Assembly: GCA_050873765.1 (NCBI GenBank) | Contig: JBNMJK010000004.1 | Location: forward strand, 3,141-67,140 | DNA: 64,000 nt | Direction of reading: 5' to 3' | Source of the DNA: Sodaliphilus sp050873765 | GTDB taxonomy: Bacteria > Bacteroidota > Bacteroidia > Bacteroidales > Muribaculaceae | Part shown: positions 26,037 to 34,881 of the stretch, piece by piece | Position numbering within the stretch: position 1 is the first letter of the stretch | Layout: each line of letters begins with the position of its first letter | Position numbers and translations under genes: made by a program | Notes under the pieces: model-generated | The model's database searches: none | What the model was told of the DNA's origin: nothing | What the model saw: the letters and a program-made list of their open reading frames with translations, nothing else

Positions 26037-26073
26037 GAAGGGCGCTTGGCACTGTGTTGCCGAGTGCCCTTCT
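26037..26073 (+). terminator. Rho-independent terminator of the symporter-epimerase operon
   Basis: GAAGGGC.CTTGGCA (26037-26051) pairs with TGCCGAG.GCCCTTC (26058-26072) around a 6-nt loop, and a T-containing tract follows. It lies 21 bp after the epimerase stop. Confidence 0.85.
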
Positions 26074-26130
26074 TGATTGTTAACTTTTTCGTAACTTTGT
26101 AGAAGATAGGCTGCATTTCTCCAAAACAAA

Positions 26131-26164
26131 TTTGTTGTTCTGCGTTTGGTTTGCACTATCTTTG
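26131..26164 (+). promoter_or_regulatory. Candidate Bacteroidota promoter of the YARHG gene
   Basis: TTTG (26131-26134) and TATCTTTG (26157-26164) are spaced by 22 bp, and the ATG is 31 bp further on. Confidence 0.65.
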
Positions 26165-26194
26165 CACCAGAATAAAATAAATTGATGATTCAAG

Positions 26195-27169
26195 ATGAAA
26201 AAACGAATTTTAATCAGTATGCTGATGGCTGTGGTGGCCGTGGTGGCCGTGGTTGCCGCCTGTGCACAAATCACGGATGGCTCGTATTGGACCGACGGTA
26301 TAGTCAGCTATAAGGCCAAGGTGCTGAATGGCGGCAAAACCGTGGTGATGGAAGGCGGCACCCTGCATGAGGGCGGCTACAAATTTGTGCTCAAACGGGA
26401 GAGAAAGTCGGCAAAAGAATACACGATTCTGCCCGGCGACCAGTCCGACAGCACCATTTGCATAGACAGCTTGTGCCACAAGGGCGATGAATTGGTGCTC
26501 TATAACATTGGGGGCTACAAAATACTTCAGTGCTATCATAGCCATCTATTCGTGGCGGCACTCCAGAAGTTTGACGGCAATCTTGAGCGTTTTATGAAGC
26601 GCGACCGCTACGAAGCCTATGCGGGTGTTTATGAAGATATGAAAACCGGTGAGAAATGGCATTTCACCACGAATGGAAAATATGCGGTAGGGTCGCAGCA
26701 AACCTATAGCAACTATGTAGTGATAAAGCAGTTTGATATGCCTTCCGATGTGATCGCGCTTGCCGACGGCACACTTTATCAAGTGCAGCTCACCGAGCAT
26801 GGCATGAATTTGCGAGCCTGCAAGGCATCGGGGCTGCATGGCGACCAGGTGGACGAGGAAACCATGGAGTTTGGCGAAGTGGTGGCTGTGCTGAACCGAA
26901 CAGCGTCGGCCTACGGCGTGGGCAAATGGTCGATATGTGAAAAGCGTCCGTTGAGCAAGGCAATGCTCAACTTTTATGATGAAAAAACACTCAAATTAAT
27001 GATCGGGGAGATGTTTGCTCGGAGCGGAATAGTGCTGTATGACGACCAGCACGGCTATTTTTGTCTGCAACCTTGGTTTAAACCCAGAAAATACAAGGTG
27101 CCCAAAGTGTACGACATATCTGGGTTTAATTTCACCTATATGTGGGCGCAGTTGAATTTGGCATTGTGA
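26195..27169 (+). CDS. Secreted protein with a C-terminal YARHG-like domain
   Basis: The protein has 324 residues. The N-terminus is a long hydrophobic signal (VVAVVAVVAACAQ) with a possible lipobox Cys at about 24. The C-terminal ~60 residues (LKLMIGEMFARSGIVLYDD, then YFCLQPWFKPRKY) match the YARHG pattern, a small extracellular domain with Tyr/Phe-Ala-Arg-x-Gly and a terminal W-[YF]-x-P. YARHG domains are thought to act near peptidoglycan or the cell surface, but the function is unproven. The middle (about 30-250) is unrecognised and rich in beta-strand-like segments. It stands alone between two terminated units. Confidence 0.7.
   Translation: MKKRILISMLMAVVAVVAVVAACAQITDGSYWTDGIVSYKAKVLNGGKTVVMEGGTLHEGGYKFVLKRERKSAKEYTILPGDQSDSTICIDSLCHKGDELVLYNIGGYKILQCYHSHLFVAALQKFDGNLERFMKRDRYEAYAGVYEDMKTGEKWHFTTNGKYAVGSQQTYSNYVVIKQFDMPSDVIALADGTLYQVQLTEHGMNLRACKASGLHGDQVDEETMEFGEVVAVLNRTASAYGVGKWSICEKRPLSKAMLNFYDEKTLKLMIGEMFARSGIVLYDDQHGYFCLQPWFKPRKYKVPKVYDISGFNFTYMWAQLNLAL
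26231..26257 (+). repeat. Three-copy 9-bp tandem repeat inside a signal peptide
   Basis: The unit GTGGTGGCC occurs at 26231-26239 and 26240-26248, and once more as GTGGTTGCC at 26249-26257. It encodes Val-Val-Ala three times, so slippage would lengthen or shorten the hydrophobic core in steps of three residues without a frameshift. Confidence 0.9.
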
Positions 27170-27310
27170 AGTCAAGCCCATAACCACAGCGGTTGCATAT
27201 CGTTTTTTTTGAGGCGGACGCGGCCTTTGGCATGAAATTTGCTATATTGTGGGGCGTGGGGGCTGTCGCACGAACCGCACGAACCGTGCGTCCTTACTGA
27301 ATACCTCCCT

Positions 27311-27380
27311 TCTAACATCTAATTTCTAACGTCTAATTTCTGACGTCTAACATCTAATTTCTAACATCTAACATCTAATT
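27311..27380 (+). repeat. Ten-copy heptamer tandem repeat (TCTAAYN family)
   Basis: Exactly 70 bp made of ten 7-bp units. In order they are TCTAACA, TCTAATT, TCTAACG, TCTAATT, TCTGACG, TCTAACA, TCTAATT, TCTAACA, TCTAACA, TCTAATT. It is intergenic, 76 bp upstream of a small basic protein gene. The rest of the 27170-27455 gap shows no gene. Confidence 0.95.
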
Positions 27381-27455
27381 GATTATGAACTATGGACACA
27401 TTATGTTTCACCAAAGTAAAGTTTTTGCTCACCTTATCTTTAATAGAAAGAGACG

Positions 27456-27743
27456 ATGGACAAAAATCAAAACAAACGAAACAAATTGTGGCGTCGCCGA
27501 CAGATGGCGCGCGTGTTTAAGGCTCGTATGATTTATCTCGCAGCCTGTGGTGAGATAATCCTTCTTGAAGACGGCAGTATGAAACGCAATCCTCACTGGT
27601 TTGAGGTGGCAAAAGAACAGTGGGCGCTAAAGTACAAATCTACTGGCACCCCATGTAGATGCTGGTTTTGTAGGAGAGAGGAATACAATCGCCGATCCTA
27701 TAAAAAGGACTCTCTTCGCATCATTCGGGAATCTTTGGAATAA
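27456..27743 (+). CDS. Small basic cysteine-containing protein, function unknown
   Basis: The protein has 95 residues and is strongly basic. The N-terminus MDKNQNKRNKLWRRRQMARV is positively charged and could bind nucleic acid. A three-cysteine motif PCRCWFCRRE is near residue 69, followed by another basic stretch. Small Bacteroidota proteins with a similar CxCxxC near the C-terminus are common and unassigned. No signal peptide is present. The ATG at 27456 follows an A-rich purine tract (AAAGAGACG). A terminator follows directly. I do not assign a function. Confidence 0.6.
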   Translation: MDKNQNKRNKLWRRRQMARVFKARMIYLAACGEIILLEDGSMKRNPHWFEVAKEQWALKYKSTGTPCRCWFCRREEYNRRSYKKDSLRIIRESLE

Positions 27744-27768
27744 GGCCGTGGTGTGAACCGCATTGAAA

Positions 27769-27816
27769 AAACTGGACCAACGCATTTGCATAGGCGATGG
27801 TCCAGTTTCTTTTTTG
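27769..27816 (+). terminator. Rho-independent terminator
   Basis: AAACTGGACCA (27769-27779) pairs perfectly with TGGTCCAGTTT (27798-27808), followed by CTTTTTTG. It ends the small basic protein gene. Confidence 0.9.
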
Positions 27817-27843
27817 TGTTGCGGTTTCTTTTTCCTACTTTTG
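27813..27843 (+). promoter_or_regulatory. Candidate Bacteroidota promoter of the NPP-type phosphodiesterase gene
   Basis: TTTG (27813-27816) is followed after 19 bp by TACTTTTG (27836-27843), 25 bp before the ATG. The -33 element lies in the T-tract of the preceding terminator. Confidence 0.65.
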
Positions 27844-27868
27844 TACTGTCAACTAAAATGAAGAAGAA

Positions 27869-29065
27869 ATGAAACATCTGCTACTATCTATGTTTGTGGC
27901 GTTGATGGCAGTGGCCTCATGGGCAGCCGGCAACGACCAGTACACCATTATCGTGTCGCTCGACGGATTCCGCTGGGACTATTGTGAGGCCTACAACACG
28001 CCATTCCTCAATTCCATGGCGGCAAAGGGCGTGAAGGCTGTGATGCAGCCGTCGTTTCCCTCCAAAACGTTCCCCAACCATTACACCCTGGCCACAGGGT
28101 TGGTGCCCGACCATCATGGCATCATTGCCAACTCTTTCCGTGTGCGCGCCACAGGCAAGCGATACTCGCTTGGCGACTCCGAGACTCGTACCGATCCCCA
28201 ATATTACGGTGGCGACCCTATTTGGCTCACTGCCAAACGCCAAGGCGTGACCACCGCCACGGTGTACTGGGTGGGCAGTGATGTGGCTATCAAGGGCGAT
28301 CATGCCAATTATTGGCACGACTACCAGAAAAAGCCGCTGCTCACCGATGTGGAGCGTGCCGATGAGGTGCTGCGCCTGCTCCAGCTTCCGGAAAAGGAGC
28401 GTCCTCATTTTGTGATGTGCTATTTTGAGGAGCCCGACCACACGGGCCATGTGGCTGGACCGGTGACGAGCGACTGCCGCAAGGAGGTGGAACACATGGA
28501 CGAGGTGCTGGCGTATATGTGGAACCGCATCAGTCTGCTGCCAGAGGCGAGCAAAGTGAACTTGATAGTGACTGGCGACCATGGCATGACGTGGACCGAC
28601 GCCGACCGCACTGTGCCGGTGAGTAAATACATCAAAGACGAGTGGGTGGATGCCGTGGATGGCGACCTGCCTGCCAATGTGTATGTGAAAAAGGCGGCTT
28701 ACGTTGACTCTATTTTGCTGGCGCTGAAGGGTGTTGACCATATTCGCGCATGGCGTAAGGCCGACATTCCCGAATATCTGCACTATGGCAGCAACCCGAA
28801 TGTGGGCGATGTGCTGGTGCTTCCCGATGTGGGCTGGCTTTTCACCGACCGTAAGGTGCGCCGGGGTGGCAGCCATGGCTTCGACAACACTTGCAGTGAT
28901 ATGCAGGTGGGCTTCCGCGCCATGGGACCGGCGTTTAAGAACGGCTATGTGAAGGCCGACAAATTCCGCAATGTGTGCGTGTATCCGCTGCTGTGCCATT
29001 TGCTCGGTGTGAAACCTTCGGCTTGCGATGGCTCTCTTGCCGAGGTGGCTGATATGCTGAAATAG
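27869..29065 (+). CDS. Secreted nucleotide pyrophosphatase/phosphodiesterase (NPP, alkaline phosphatase superfamily)
   Basis: This 398-residue protein has a signal peptide at about 1-20 (SWA-AG). The alkaline-phosphatase-fold metal and nucleophile set is complete: Asp32 in SLDGFRWDY, nucleophile Thr67 in PSKTFPNHYT, EEPDHTGH near 188, TGDHGMTW near 233, and GSHGFDN near 332. NPP enzymes cleave nucleotide or other phosphodiesters in the periplasm or outside the cell and are common in Bacteroidota. It is a single-gene unit with its own promoter. Its substrate (nucleotides, phospho-sugars or lysophospholipids) is not clear from sequence. Confidence 0.92.
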   Translation: MKHLLLSMFVALMAVASWAAGNDQYTIIVSLDGFRWDYCEAYNTPFLNSMAAKGVKAVMQPSFPSKTFPNHYTLATGLVPDHHGIIANSFRVRATGKRYSLGDSETRTDPQYYGGDPIWLTAKRQGVTTATVYWVGSDVAIKGDHANYWHDYQKKPLLTDVERADEVLRLLQLPEKERPHFVMCYFEEPDHTGHVAGPVTSDCRKEVEHMDEVLAYMWNRISLLPEASKVNLIVTGDHGMTWTDADRTVPVSKYIKDEWVDAVDGDLPANVYVKKAAYVDSILLALKGVDHIRAWRKADIPEYLHYGSNPNVGDVLVLPDVGWLFTDRKVRRGGSHGFDNTCSDMQVGFRAMGPAFKNGYVKADKFRNVCVYPLLCHLLGVKPSACDGSLAEVADMLK

Positions 29066-29129
29066 CCGCCATATTGCTATTGACCGCGGTGCCGGCATTG
29101 TGTAGTTTTACACTCAAAAAAGAATACCG

Positions 29130-31052
29130 ATGACTGAAAAACACGATCATTTGGCAGCTTTGCCAATGACCTTGCCTAAAATGATAGCCGAAAACCGCTC
29201 TCGCAATGAGGCGCTGAATGTGCCCTACAATCCCGTCACGGGTGAGGGGTGCTGCGGTCCGCGCCGAATGGTGAACTCGGCCGTGGCTGGAGAGGTGTGG
29301 CTGCCGCAAGCCATGCTCGACGGGGAGCCAGCCGATGTGCTGAATGATGAGTTGAGCTATAAAAAGGCAAGAATCAAATACGACTTTGAATACTGGTGCG
29401 CCACCTGTGCCACTGTGCGCGACAAGGTGAGCGGACGCAATGTGCGCCTTCGGCTCAACGCTCCACAGCGTCATGTGCTCGCCTCCTTGGAGCGCCAGCG
29501 GCTGATGGGAAAGGGCATACGCATGATTTTGCTCAAGGCTCGCCAGTGGGGCGGATCCACGCTGGTGCTGATGTATATGGCATGGATTCAACTGGTGCTG
29601 AAGCGCAACTGGAACAGCATTATCTGCGGACATAAGCGCAGCACTTCGAGTGTGATAAAGGGTATGTATTCCAAGCTCTTGCTGCATTACCCTAAGGAAC
29701 TGCTCGAGGGTGGAAAGCGCATGGAGTTTAAAACGTTTGAGGGCAATGCCCACGCCAAGATTATCACCGGGCGCGACTGTGTGGTGCTGATGGGCACGGC
29801 TCAAGCCGATGATGTGGTGCGTGGCTACGACATAGCCATGGCTCATTTGAGCGAAGTGGCGTTCTGGCCCTCTTCCACTATGCGCAATCCCGAAGATGTG
29901 ATGCGCTCTATCGACGGCTCACTGCTGGTGGGCGGACTCACTGTGGAGGTGCTGGAATCGACGGCGAATGGCATTGGCTCATATTTCCACAATGAGTGGC
30001 TCCACTCGGTGAATGGCGAAACCGACAAGCAGGCGGTGTTTGTGCCTTGGTATGAGATTGAAATCTACCGTTTGCCGGTGGCTGAGGCTGAAATTCCTGA
30101 ACTGTGGCAAAGCCTTGATGGCTATGAGCGCAATTTGTGGCATATAGGCTGCACGCTGGAAATGATTAAGTGGTATCATGAAAAGCGCAAAAGTTATCTC
30201 TCACACCATAAGATGATGGCGGAGTTTCCCTCCAATCCCACTGAGGCTTTCAGCACTTCTGGCCGGTGCGTGTTCTCGCTGCCGCGGCTCGACGCTATGC
30301 GTGCTCAGTGCCGTGAGCCTTTGGCGAAAGGTGAGTTGAAACGCTGGCAAGGAGAATGGAAGATTGTAGAAGAGGGCGAGGCGCGCCTGAAGGTGTGGGA
30401 GATGCCCACCAGCGATGCCTTTGGCGCAAAATATGTGGTGGGTGTGGATATTGGTGGACACAGTGATGGCGCCGACTACTCGGTGATTTCGGTGATTGCC
30501 CACCACGACGGCCTTTACGAAACGGTGGCACAGTGGCGTGGGCATATCGACCACGATCTGCTGATAGAGAAGGCAATAGATATTGCCACGTTCTATAACC
30601 GGGCTTTACTGGTGGTGGAGAGCAATACGCTTGAAACGCATGCTTCCGACGGCGGAAAATCGGCTTTTTTGCTGAAGCGGCTCCGCAGTGAGTATTCCAA
30701 CGTGTATCGCCGCAAGGTGAAGAATGGCGGTGTGAAGGTGGGCTTCCAGACCAATGTGCTGACCAAGGCTCAAATCGTGAATAATTTGGTGGCGATGGTG
30801 CGCGACGGGCTTTTGGTGGAGCACGATGGCGATGCCATTGATGAAATGTGCTGGTTTGAGGAAAAGGTGGGTGGCGGCTATGGTGCCATCGACGGTAAGC
30901 ATGATGATATGGTGATGTCGCGCGGCATAGCCCTATTGGTGCTCTGCATTTATGCCGCTATGGGGAAAGCCTGTTGTGCCGACTTTCCATCGGCATTGCC
31001 GCCACAGCCTCCTGTTGCAGCCTCGCTCGACACTGTGCTCGAGCGCCAATAG
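29130..31052 (+). CDS. Phage terminase large subunit, orphan and apparently intact
   Basis: This 640-residue protein carries both terminase activities. The ATPase has Walker A LLKARQWGGST (134-144), a Walker B-type block YDIAMAHLSEVAFW (233-246, acidic Glu242), and the coupling motif ESTANG (276-281). The RNase H-like nuclease has Asp440 in VVGVDIGG, Glu497 in VVESN and Asp592/Asp593 in GKHDDMVMS. In phages this motor packages DNA into capsids and cuts concatemers. No small subunit, portal or capsid gene lies beside it. It sits 64 bp after a host phosphodiesterase gene, and base use looks host-like. It may be a prophage remnant or a kept, domesticated gene. Confidence 0.85.
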   Translation: MTEKHDHLAALPMTLPKMIAENRSRNEALNVPYNPVTGEGCCGPRRMVNSAVAGEVWLPQAMLDGEPADVLNDELSYKKARIKYDFEYWCATCATVRDKVSGRNVRLRLNAPQRHVLASLERQRLMGKGIRMILLKARQWGGSTLVLMYMAWIQLVLKRNWNSIICGHKRSTSSVIKGMYSKLLLHYPKELLEGGKRMEFKTFEGNAHAKIITGRDCVVLMGTAQADDVVRGYDIAMAHLSEVAFWPSSTMRNPEDVMRSIDGSLLVGGLTVEVLESTANGIGSYFHNEWLHSVNGETDKQAVFVPWYEIEIYRLPVAEAEIPELWQSLDGYERNLWHIGCTLEMIKWYHEKRKSYLSHHKMMAEFPSNPTEAFSTSGRCVFSLPRLDAMRAQCREPLAKGELKRWQGEWKIVEEGEARLKVWEMPTSDAFGAKYVVGVDIGGHSDGADYSVISVIAHHDGLYETVAQWRGHIDHDLLIEKAIDIATFYNRALLVVESNTLETHASDGGKSAFLLKRLRSEYSNVYRRKVKNGGVKVGFQTNVLTKAQIVNNLVAMVRDGLLVEHDGDAIDEMCWFEEKVGGGYGAIDGKHDDMVMSRGIALLVLCIYAAMGKACCADFPSALPPQPPVAASLDTVLERQ

Positions 31053-31442
31053 CACGGTTCCCTCCGATACAGAGTCATAGTAATATTAGGAATGACACCC
31101 CCAAACCGTCTGCCAAAATGAATAAAAAACGGCCTTATCGGGTGCGCATAAAAAAAGGGATAGTCTCCCGACTTTCCCATTTCCTTAAATACACAATTAT
31201 CTATAAAACAACTATTTTGAATCAAGATGATAAGATTTGCCATTAGCCAGAGTGTGCACGAGAGCAAATCCAAAATGTTTTGCCATAAAAGCTATAGATG
31301 TTTGGTGTCATCAGCTTTAATTATGACACTGCAAAGTTACAACAAAATTTTATAATAGCAAGCGTTTGTATTAAAAAATATCACTTTTTTGACTAAAAAA
31401 GTGATATTTTTGTTTGAAAAGACGTAAAAAACGGTGTTTTGT
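31053..31442. other. Intergenic region between the two phage-like genes
   Basis: A 390-bp gap between the 3' ends of convergent genes. It holds a perfect terminator hairpin (31375-31412) and a possible 42-codon plus-strand ORF at 31118-31246 (MNKKRPYRVRIKKG, basic) with no other support. Nothing else is recognised. Confidence 0.7.
31375..31412. terminator. Perfect 17-bp hairpin terminator, bidirectional
   Basis: AAAAATATCACTTTTTT (31375-31391), loop GACT, then the exact complement AAAAAAGTGATATTTTT (31396-31412). It is flanked by A- and T-rich sequence and lies 31 bp after the minus-strand phage-like gene's stop. Confidence 0.88.
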
Positions 31443-33860
31443 TTACTTGCTCCTTATATAAAGATCCGTGGCGCGAATGATTGTTCCTGATGGTGCGGTG
31501 CCGCTGATGCAGAGTCTTACGGTGCGTGTGGGAATCGTGACCACGGGCAGCGAAATCGGCGCGCCCACATTGCCATTCACCTTCGCTCCACATAGTGTGA
31601 ACCCATGACAGCTTTCTCCACGCTCGCCCAAAAGCAAGAGTGAAAGATGCAGCCCCTCTCCGAATATGTTCCAGATAATTTGCGATGGCTGGCTTGCCAG
31701 GTCGGTGCCTAAGAGGATAGGGTGGGTGAGGAGCGATATGGTTTGCTCTGCCGGTGTGGTGGCGCAGATGTCGTGTACGCTGCCGTCGGGCATCACAGCA
31801 AGTGCCGTCTGTCCATCGTGGTAAAGCGATGCCGCGCTTAGCGTGAGACTTGATGAAAAACCGCCTTCATCGGTGATGCGCAGTGTGCCGTCGGCACTGA
31901 TTTGCCACAGTTCTTGCTCGGCGTCGTTCCACGCCATGCCTGTCACCGATTCCGCAACGGTGGTCACCTCTTTGATTTTCGACCCCTCAATATAGCACAA
32001 CCGGTGATGTGTGCTCACGAACCATATTTTTCCGCCCCCACTCACTGGGCTGGCTTGGGCATTAATCAATTTGCGGCTCATCAGCTGTGCTTCGCCAAAT
32101 GTGCCATCGCTCTTTTGCGGAACGATAAATATGCCATGGTCGGTGAAGAGGTAGAGGGGATAGCGTCCGAATCCGCCAGAATAGATGGGACGCTCGGTGG
32201 CAGCCAAGGCGGTTAGCTCCACGCCGGTCACCGTTTGGCTGTAGGCGGTGGTGATGGGTTGCGCAATGTCGCTCACCGTGAGCGCGCCCGATGTGCTGAT
32301 GATGGCACCGTGCGTACTGGCATTTTCCGGCTCATCATCATGAAGGGTGAGCGGAAGCAGGTCGGGTGTGAATGTGGCTGCCATTCCACAGGCGTGGAGC
32401 GGGGTAAGCGCCCATTCAGCCGCTTTCGTGCCTTGGTCGTCACTCACCTCCATGCGGAGCGAGGTGGCGCAGGTGTGTGGCGCGCAGGCGAGAGGGTTCA
32501 CGGCCGATGGCGTGAAGGGGTAGGTGCGTGTGGTGGTGATGGTGGCTTCGCCTTGGTCGGTGGCCATTTTCTCGGTCAGAGTGATGGTGCATGATTTGGC
32601 GGAGAAGGGTGGCATAAACCATGCCGAGGGCTGCCATGTCGCCACCAGGCGCTTGCTGCCGCCACCACACCACAGTCTGCCGCCATGGCTGAGCGTGCAC
32701 GCAGGCAGATGCGCTTCACTGGTCTGACTAATGATGCGTGCACACTCGGCATTGGTGAGCGTTGGAGCGATTGTGGCAGGCTGTGAGAGTGTGAAGGCCG
32801 GTATGCCAGGCAGGAGAGCGGTGGGGTTTTGAGTTGCGCCCCATGCACTGAACACGCCTTTCGCTAACGCCTTGATATTCGTGCATGATGCCACCAAATG
32901 CCATTTGCTGTTCATCAACTCTCCCATCACCTCGCCGACGCTTCGAGGCTCTGGCCCAAACTCGGCAATGTATCGGCGTGTGCCCACCGATGTGGTGGCT
33001 ATGCGGTAGTCGAGCAGTGTGGTGTCGGCCACATCGGCTTCATCGGTGATGAAAATATCTACCGACTTCACTGCATCGATCCATTCGGGGGCAGTGCCTT
33101 TCACCACACTCACTGCCAGTTTGAAAGTGGGCAGCGAAAGGGTGGAGGCAGCGATGCCGGTGTAGTGGCCGCCACTTGTGGTGGCATCGCTTTGTGTGCG
33201 GTAATGGTTCTGCACCGTGGTGTGGCCGATAAGCACAGGCGCGCTTATCCACAAGTATTTGTCGGAAGTGAGCCTCACACCATAGCGCGCCAGCAGAGGG
33301 CGAGTGTTTGTGCCGTTTCCTTTCGCCCTTTTTTGCAGATGGCGGTAAGCATCACGAATGATGGCGGCCATCATCTGCACATCGGCGGCGGGCAGTGGTG
33401 CGCGCCATGTGGCGAGCGGTGTGCTGAAATCGTATTGCGGAAGGTCTTCCGAAAGGGAGCCTGTGTCGATGGCTTCGAGATGCAGCTCAGGAATGGCATC
33501 GATCACGTTGAGGCGCGAGAGTTCGCCATCGGTTCCGGTGAAGTATGCTAAGCCGTGGGAGGTGTTCACCACTAAAAATCTGCCAATGCTGTGCGCCTCA
33601 AGCACCGCAGCGTCGGTTTTGAAAAAGAGGTTGCCATCGTGGTAAAGTCCATCGGTGTGCCACGTCACATAGTGGCCGTGGTGAATACACACGATTTTGT
33701 GTCCGGCGGTCACATTCCCGGTTTTCACGGGATTTCCCACCACCTCCACGCTTTTTTCGCGTCGGCGCACATTCATGGCTTGTGCGGCTTCGCCCGATGG
33801 CATGGCCTCCTCGTTGTGTGCAAAAGAGGAAGTGGAAGGATAGATAGTAAGGTGTTTCAT
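31443..33860 (-). CDS. Large probable phage tail/stabilisation-like protein, orphan
   Basis: This 805-residue protein has no signal peptide and no transmembrane segment. Its N-terminus (GEAAQAMNVRRREKSVEVVG) followed by many short beta repeats recalls phage head-tail stabilisation or tail propeller proteins, in which the chain opens with a short segment naming numbered layers of loops. This family call is an inference. Residues ~580-700 look like propeller blades (GGKIWFVSTHHRLCYIEGSK, then a GMAWNDAEQELW block). It faces the terminase gene tail-to-tail, and no other phage gene is near. It has its own Bacteroidota-type promoter and terminator. If not phage-derived, it could be an unrelated cytoplasmic repeat protein. 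Confidence 0.6.
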   Translation of the reverse strand: MKHLTIYPSTSSFAHNEEAMPSGEAAQAMNVRRREKSVEVVGNPVKTGNVTAGHKIVCIHHGHYVTWHTDGLYHDGNLFFKTDAAVLEAHSIGRFLVVNTSHGLAYFTGTDGELSRLNVIDAIPELHLEAIDTGSLSEDLPQYDFSTPLATWRAPLPAADVQMMAAIIRDAYRHLQKRAKGNGTNTRPLLARYGVRLTSDKYLWISAPVLIGHTTVQNHYRTQSDATTSGGHYTGIAASTLSLPTFKLAVSVVKGTAPEWIDAVKSVDIFITDEADVADTTLLDYRIATTSVGTRRYIAEFGPEPRSVGEVMGELMNSKWHLVASCTNIKALAKGVFSAWGATQNPTALLPGIPAFTLSQPATIAPTLTNAECARIISQTSEAHLPACTLSHGGRLWCGGGSKRLVATWQPSAWFMPPFSAKSCTITLTEKMATDQGEATITTTRTYPFTPSAVNPLACAPHTCATSLRMEVSDDQGTKAAEWALTPLHACGMAATFTPDLLPLTLHDDEPENASTHGAIISTSGALTVSDIAQPITTAYSQTVTGVELTALAATERPIYSGGFGRYPLYLFTDHGIFIVPQKSDGTFGEAQLMSRKLINAQASPVSGGGKIWFVSTHHRLCYIEGSKIKEVTTVAESVTGMAWNDAEQELWQISADGTLRITDEGGFSSSLTLSAASLYHDGQTALAVMPDGSVHDICATTPAEQTISLLTHPILLGTDLASQPSQIIWNIFGEGLHLSLLLLGERGESCHGFTLCGAKVNGNVGAPISLPVVTIPTRTVRLCISGTAPSGTIIRATDLYIRSK

Positions 33861-33896
33861 ATCGCTAAAAAATTAAAATGAAAATAACAAATGCCC

Positions 33897-33928
33897 CAAA
33901 GGTAGCGAATCCCCTTCCACCAGTCAAT
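33897..33928 (-). promoter_or_regulatory. Candidate host-type promoter of the tail-like gene
   Basis: On the minus strand ATTG (33925-33928) is followed after 20 bp by a perfect TACCTTTG (33897-33904), 36 bp before the start codon. The remainder of the 33861-34176 gap holds only the terminator below and AT-rich sequence. Confidence 0.65.
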
Positions 33929-34122
33929 GCCAAAACCGCCCACCCGTAACGGCCGCAAAGCTGCTTTGCAAGTAGGAAAAATCAAGAAAATTGTGCTTTT
34001 TTAAAAAGAATAGGCTAAAATATTTGCAAATGTGGAATAAGCATTATATTTTTGAACATCGAAATTACTGAAGTAAGAACATAGTTTTCTGATGATATAT
34101 ATGTTTTTATAGATTGTAGATT

Positions 34123-34168
34123 TTAAGGAGCCCACGCTGTGAAGCGCAGGCTCCTTAATTTATTTTTT
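34123..34168. terminator. Terminator hairpin beyond comF
   Basis: TTAAGGAGCC (34123-34132) pairs with GGCTCCTTAA (34149-34158), with an inner CGCT/AGCG stem. A T-rich run follows on the plus strand and a shorter one on the minus strand. By position it should end the recX-comF transcript. Confidence 0.75.
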
Positions 34169-34176
34169 GGGGGGGA

Positions 34177-34881
34177 TTAGGTGAGGCGGGCGGCCGCGAG
34201 GGTGAAGAATGAGACGCGCAAGCTGGGTATCTGGCACAGGCTTTGCGCACAGCTCAGCAGGGTGGCTCCGGTGGTGATCACATCATCTACGAGCAGCACA
34301 TGCTTGCCGGTGAGCGTGGCTGTGGCTTCGGGAATTGGGGCGTAAAGGCCTTTGGCGTTGAGCATACGCTCGTGGGCCGACTTGTGCGTCTGTGTGTGGT
34401 GGGCCTTCACTGCGTAAAGGGCTTCGTAGATGGGAATGTGGGTGGCATCGCTGATGCCCATGGCTATGTGAAGCGCCTGGTTGTAGCCCCGCTTTGCCAG
34501 TTTTGTGGCGTGCAGGGGCACGGGTATGATGAAGTCGATGCTGCTCCATGGCACGCTCTCGGCGGTGGATTCAGCATAGCGCCGTGCCAGCCATCTGCCC
34601 ATTGATGGCACATTACGGTATTTGATGTCTTGCAGAATCTGCGCATAGGGGGTGTCACGCTCATAGAAGAAATAGGCCGTGGCAAACTCCACCGGCACCG
34701 TGCCGATGAAGCGCGCCGCCATATTGTTGAGCGGATTGGCTTCATACGTGGTGAGCGGCAGGAGCATCAAGCACTTTCTGCACACATACCGCTCGCCGCC
34801 GTCAAGGGTGGCGCCGCACACGGGGCACACGCGCGGCATCAGTATATCGGCAGTGGCTCGGAGAATGTGGCTGAGTTTCAT
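34177..34881 (-). CDS. comF: ComF family phosphoribosyltransferase-like protein
   Basis: This 234-residue protein has an N-terminal zinc finger of two CxxC pairs (CPVCGATL and CRKC, about 18-40) and a C-terminal type I phosphoribosyltransferase domain with the PRPP loop LLVDDVITTGATL near 195. ComF/GntX proteins take part in DNA uptake or processing; the bacterial reaction is not settled. Its start overlaps the recX stop by 4 bp, so both are one operon. Pairing with recX supports a DNA-related role. Confidence 0.9.
   Translation of the reverse strand: MKLSHILRATADILMPRVCPVCGATLDGGERYVCRKCLMLLPLTTYEANPLNNMAARFIGTVPVEFATAYFFYERDTPYAQILQDIKYRNVPSMGRWLARRYAESTAESVPWSSIDFIIPVPLHATKLAKRGYNQALHIAMGISDATHIPIYEALYAVKAHHTQTHKSAHERMLNAKGLYAPIPEATATLTGKHVLLVDDVITTGATLLSCAQSLCQIPSLRVSFFTLAAARLT

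Noticed and set aside
27170..27455. CRISPR array at the heptamer repeats
   Set aside because: Repeats are 7 bp, tandem and without spacers, so this is not a CRISPR.
31118..31246. Possible 42-residue basic peptide in the gap after the terminase
   Set aside because: No promoter, conservation evidence or motif is visible. It could be chance in a 390-bp gap, so it is mentioned but not called.
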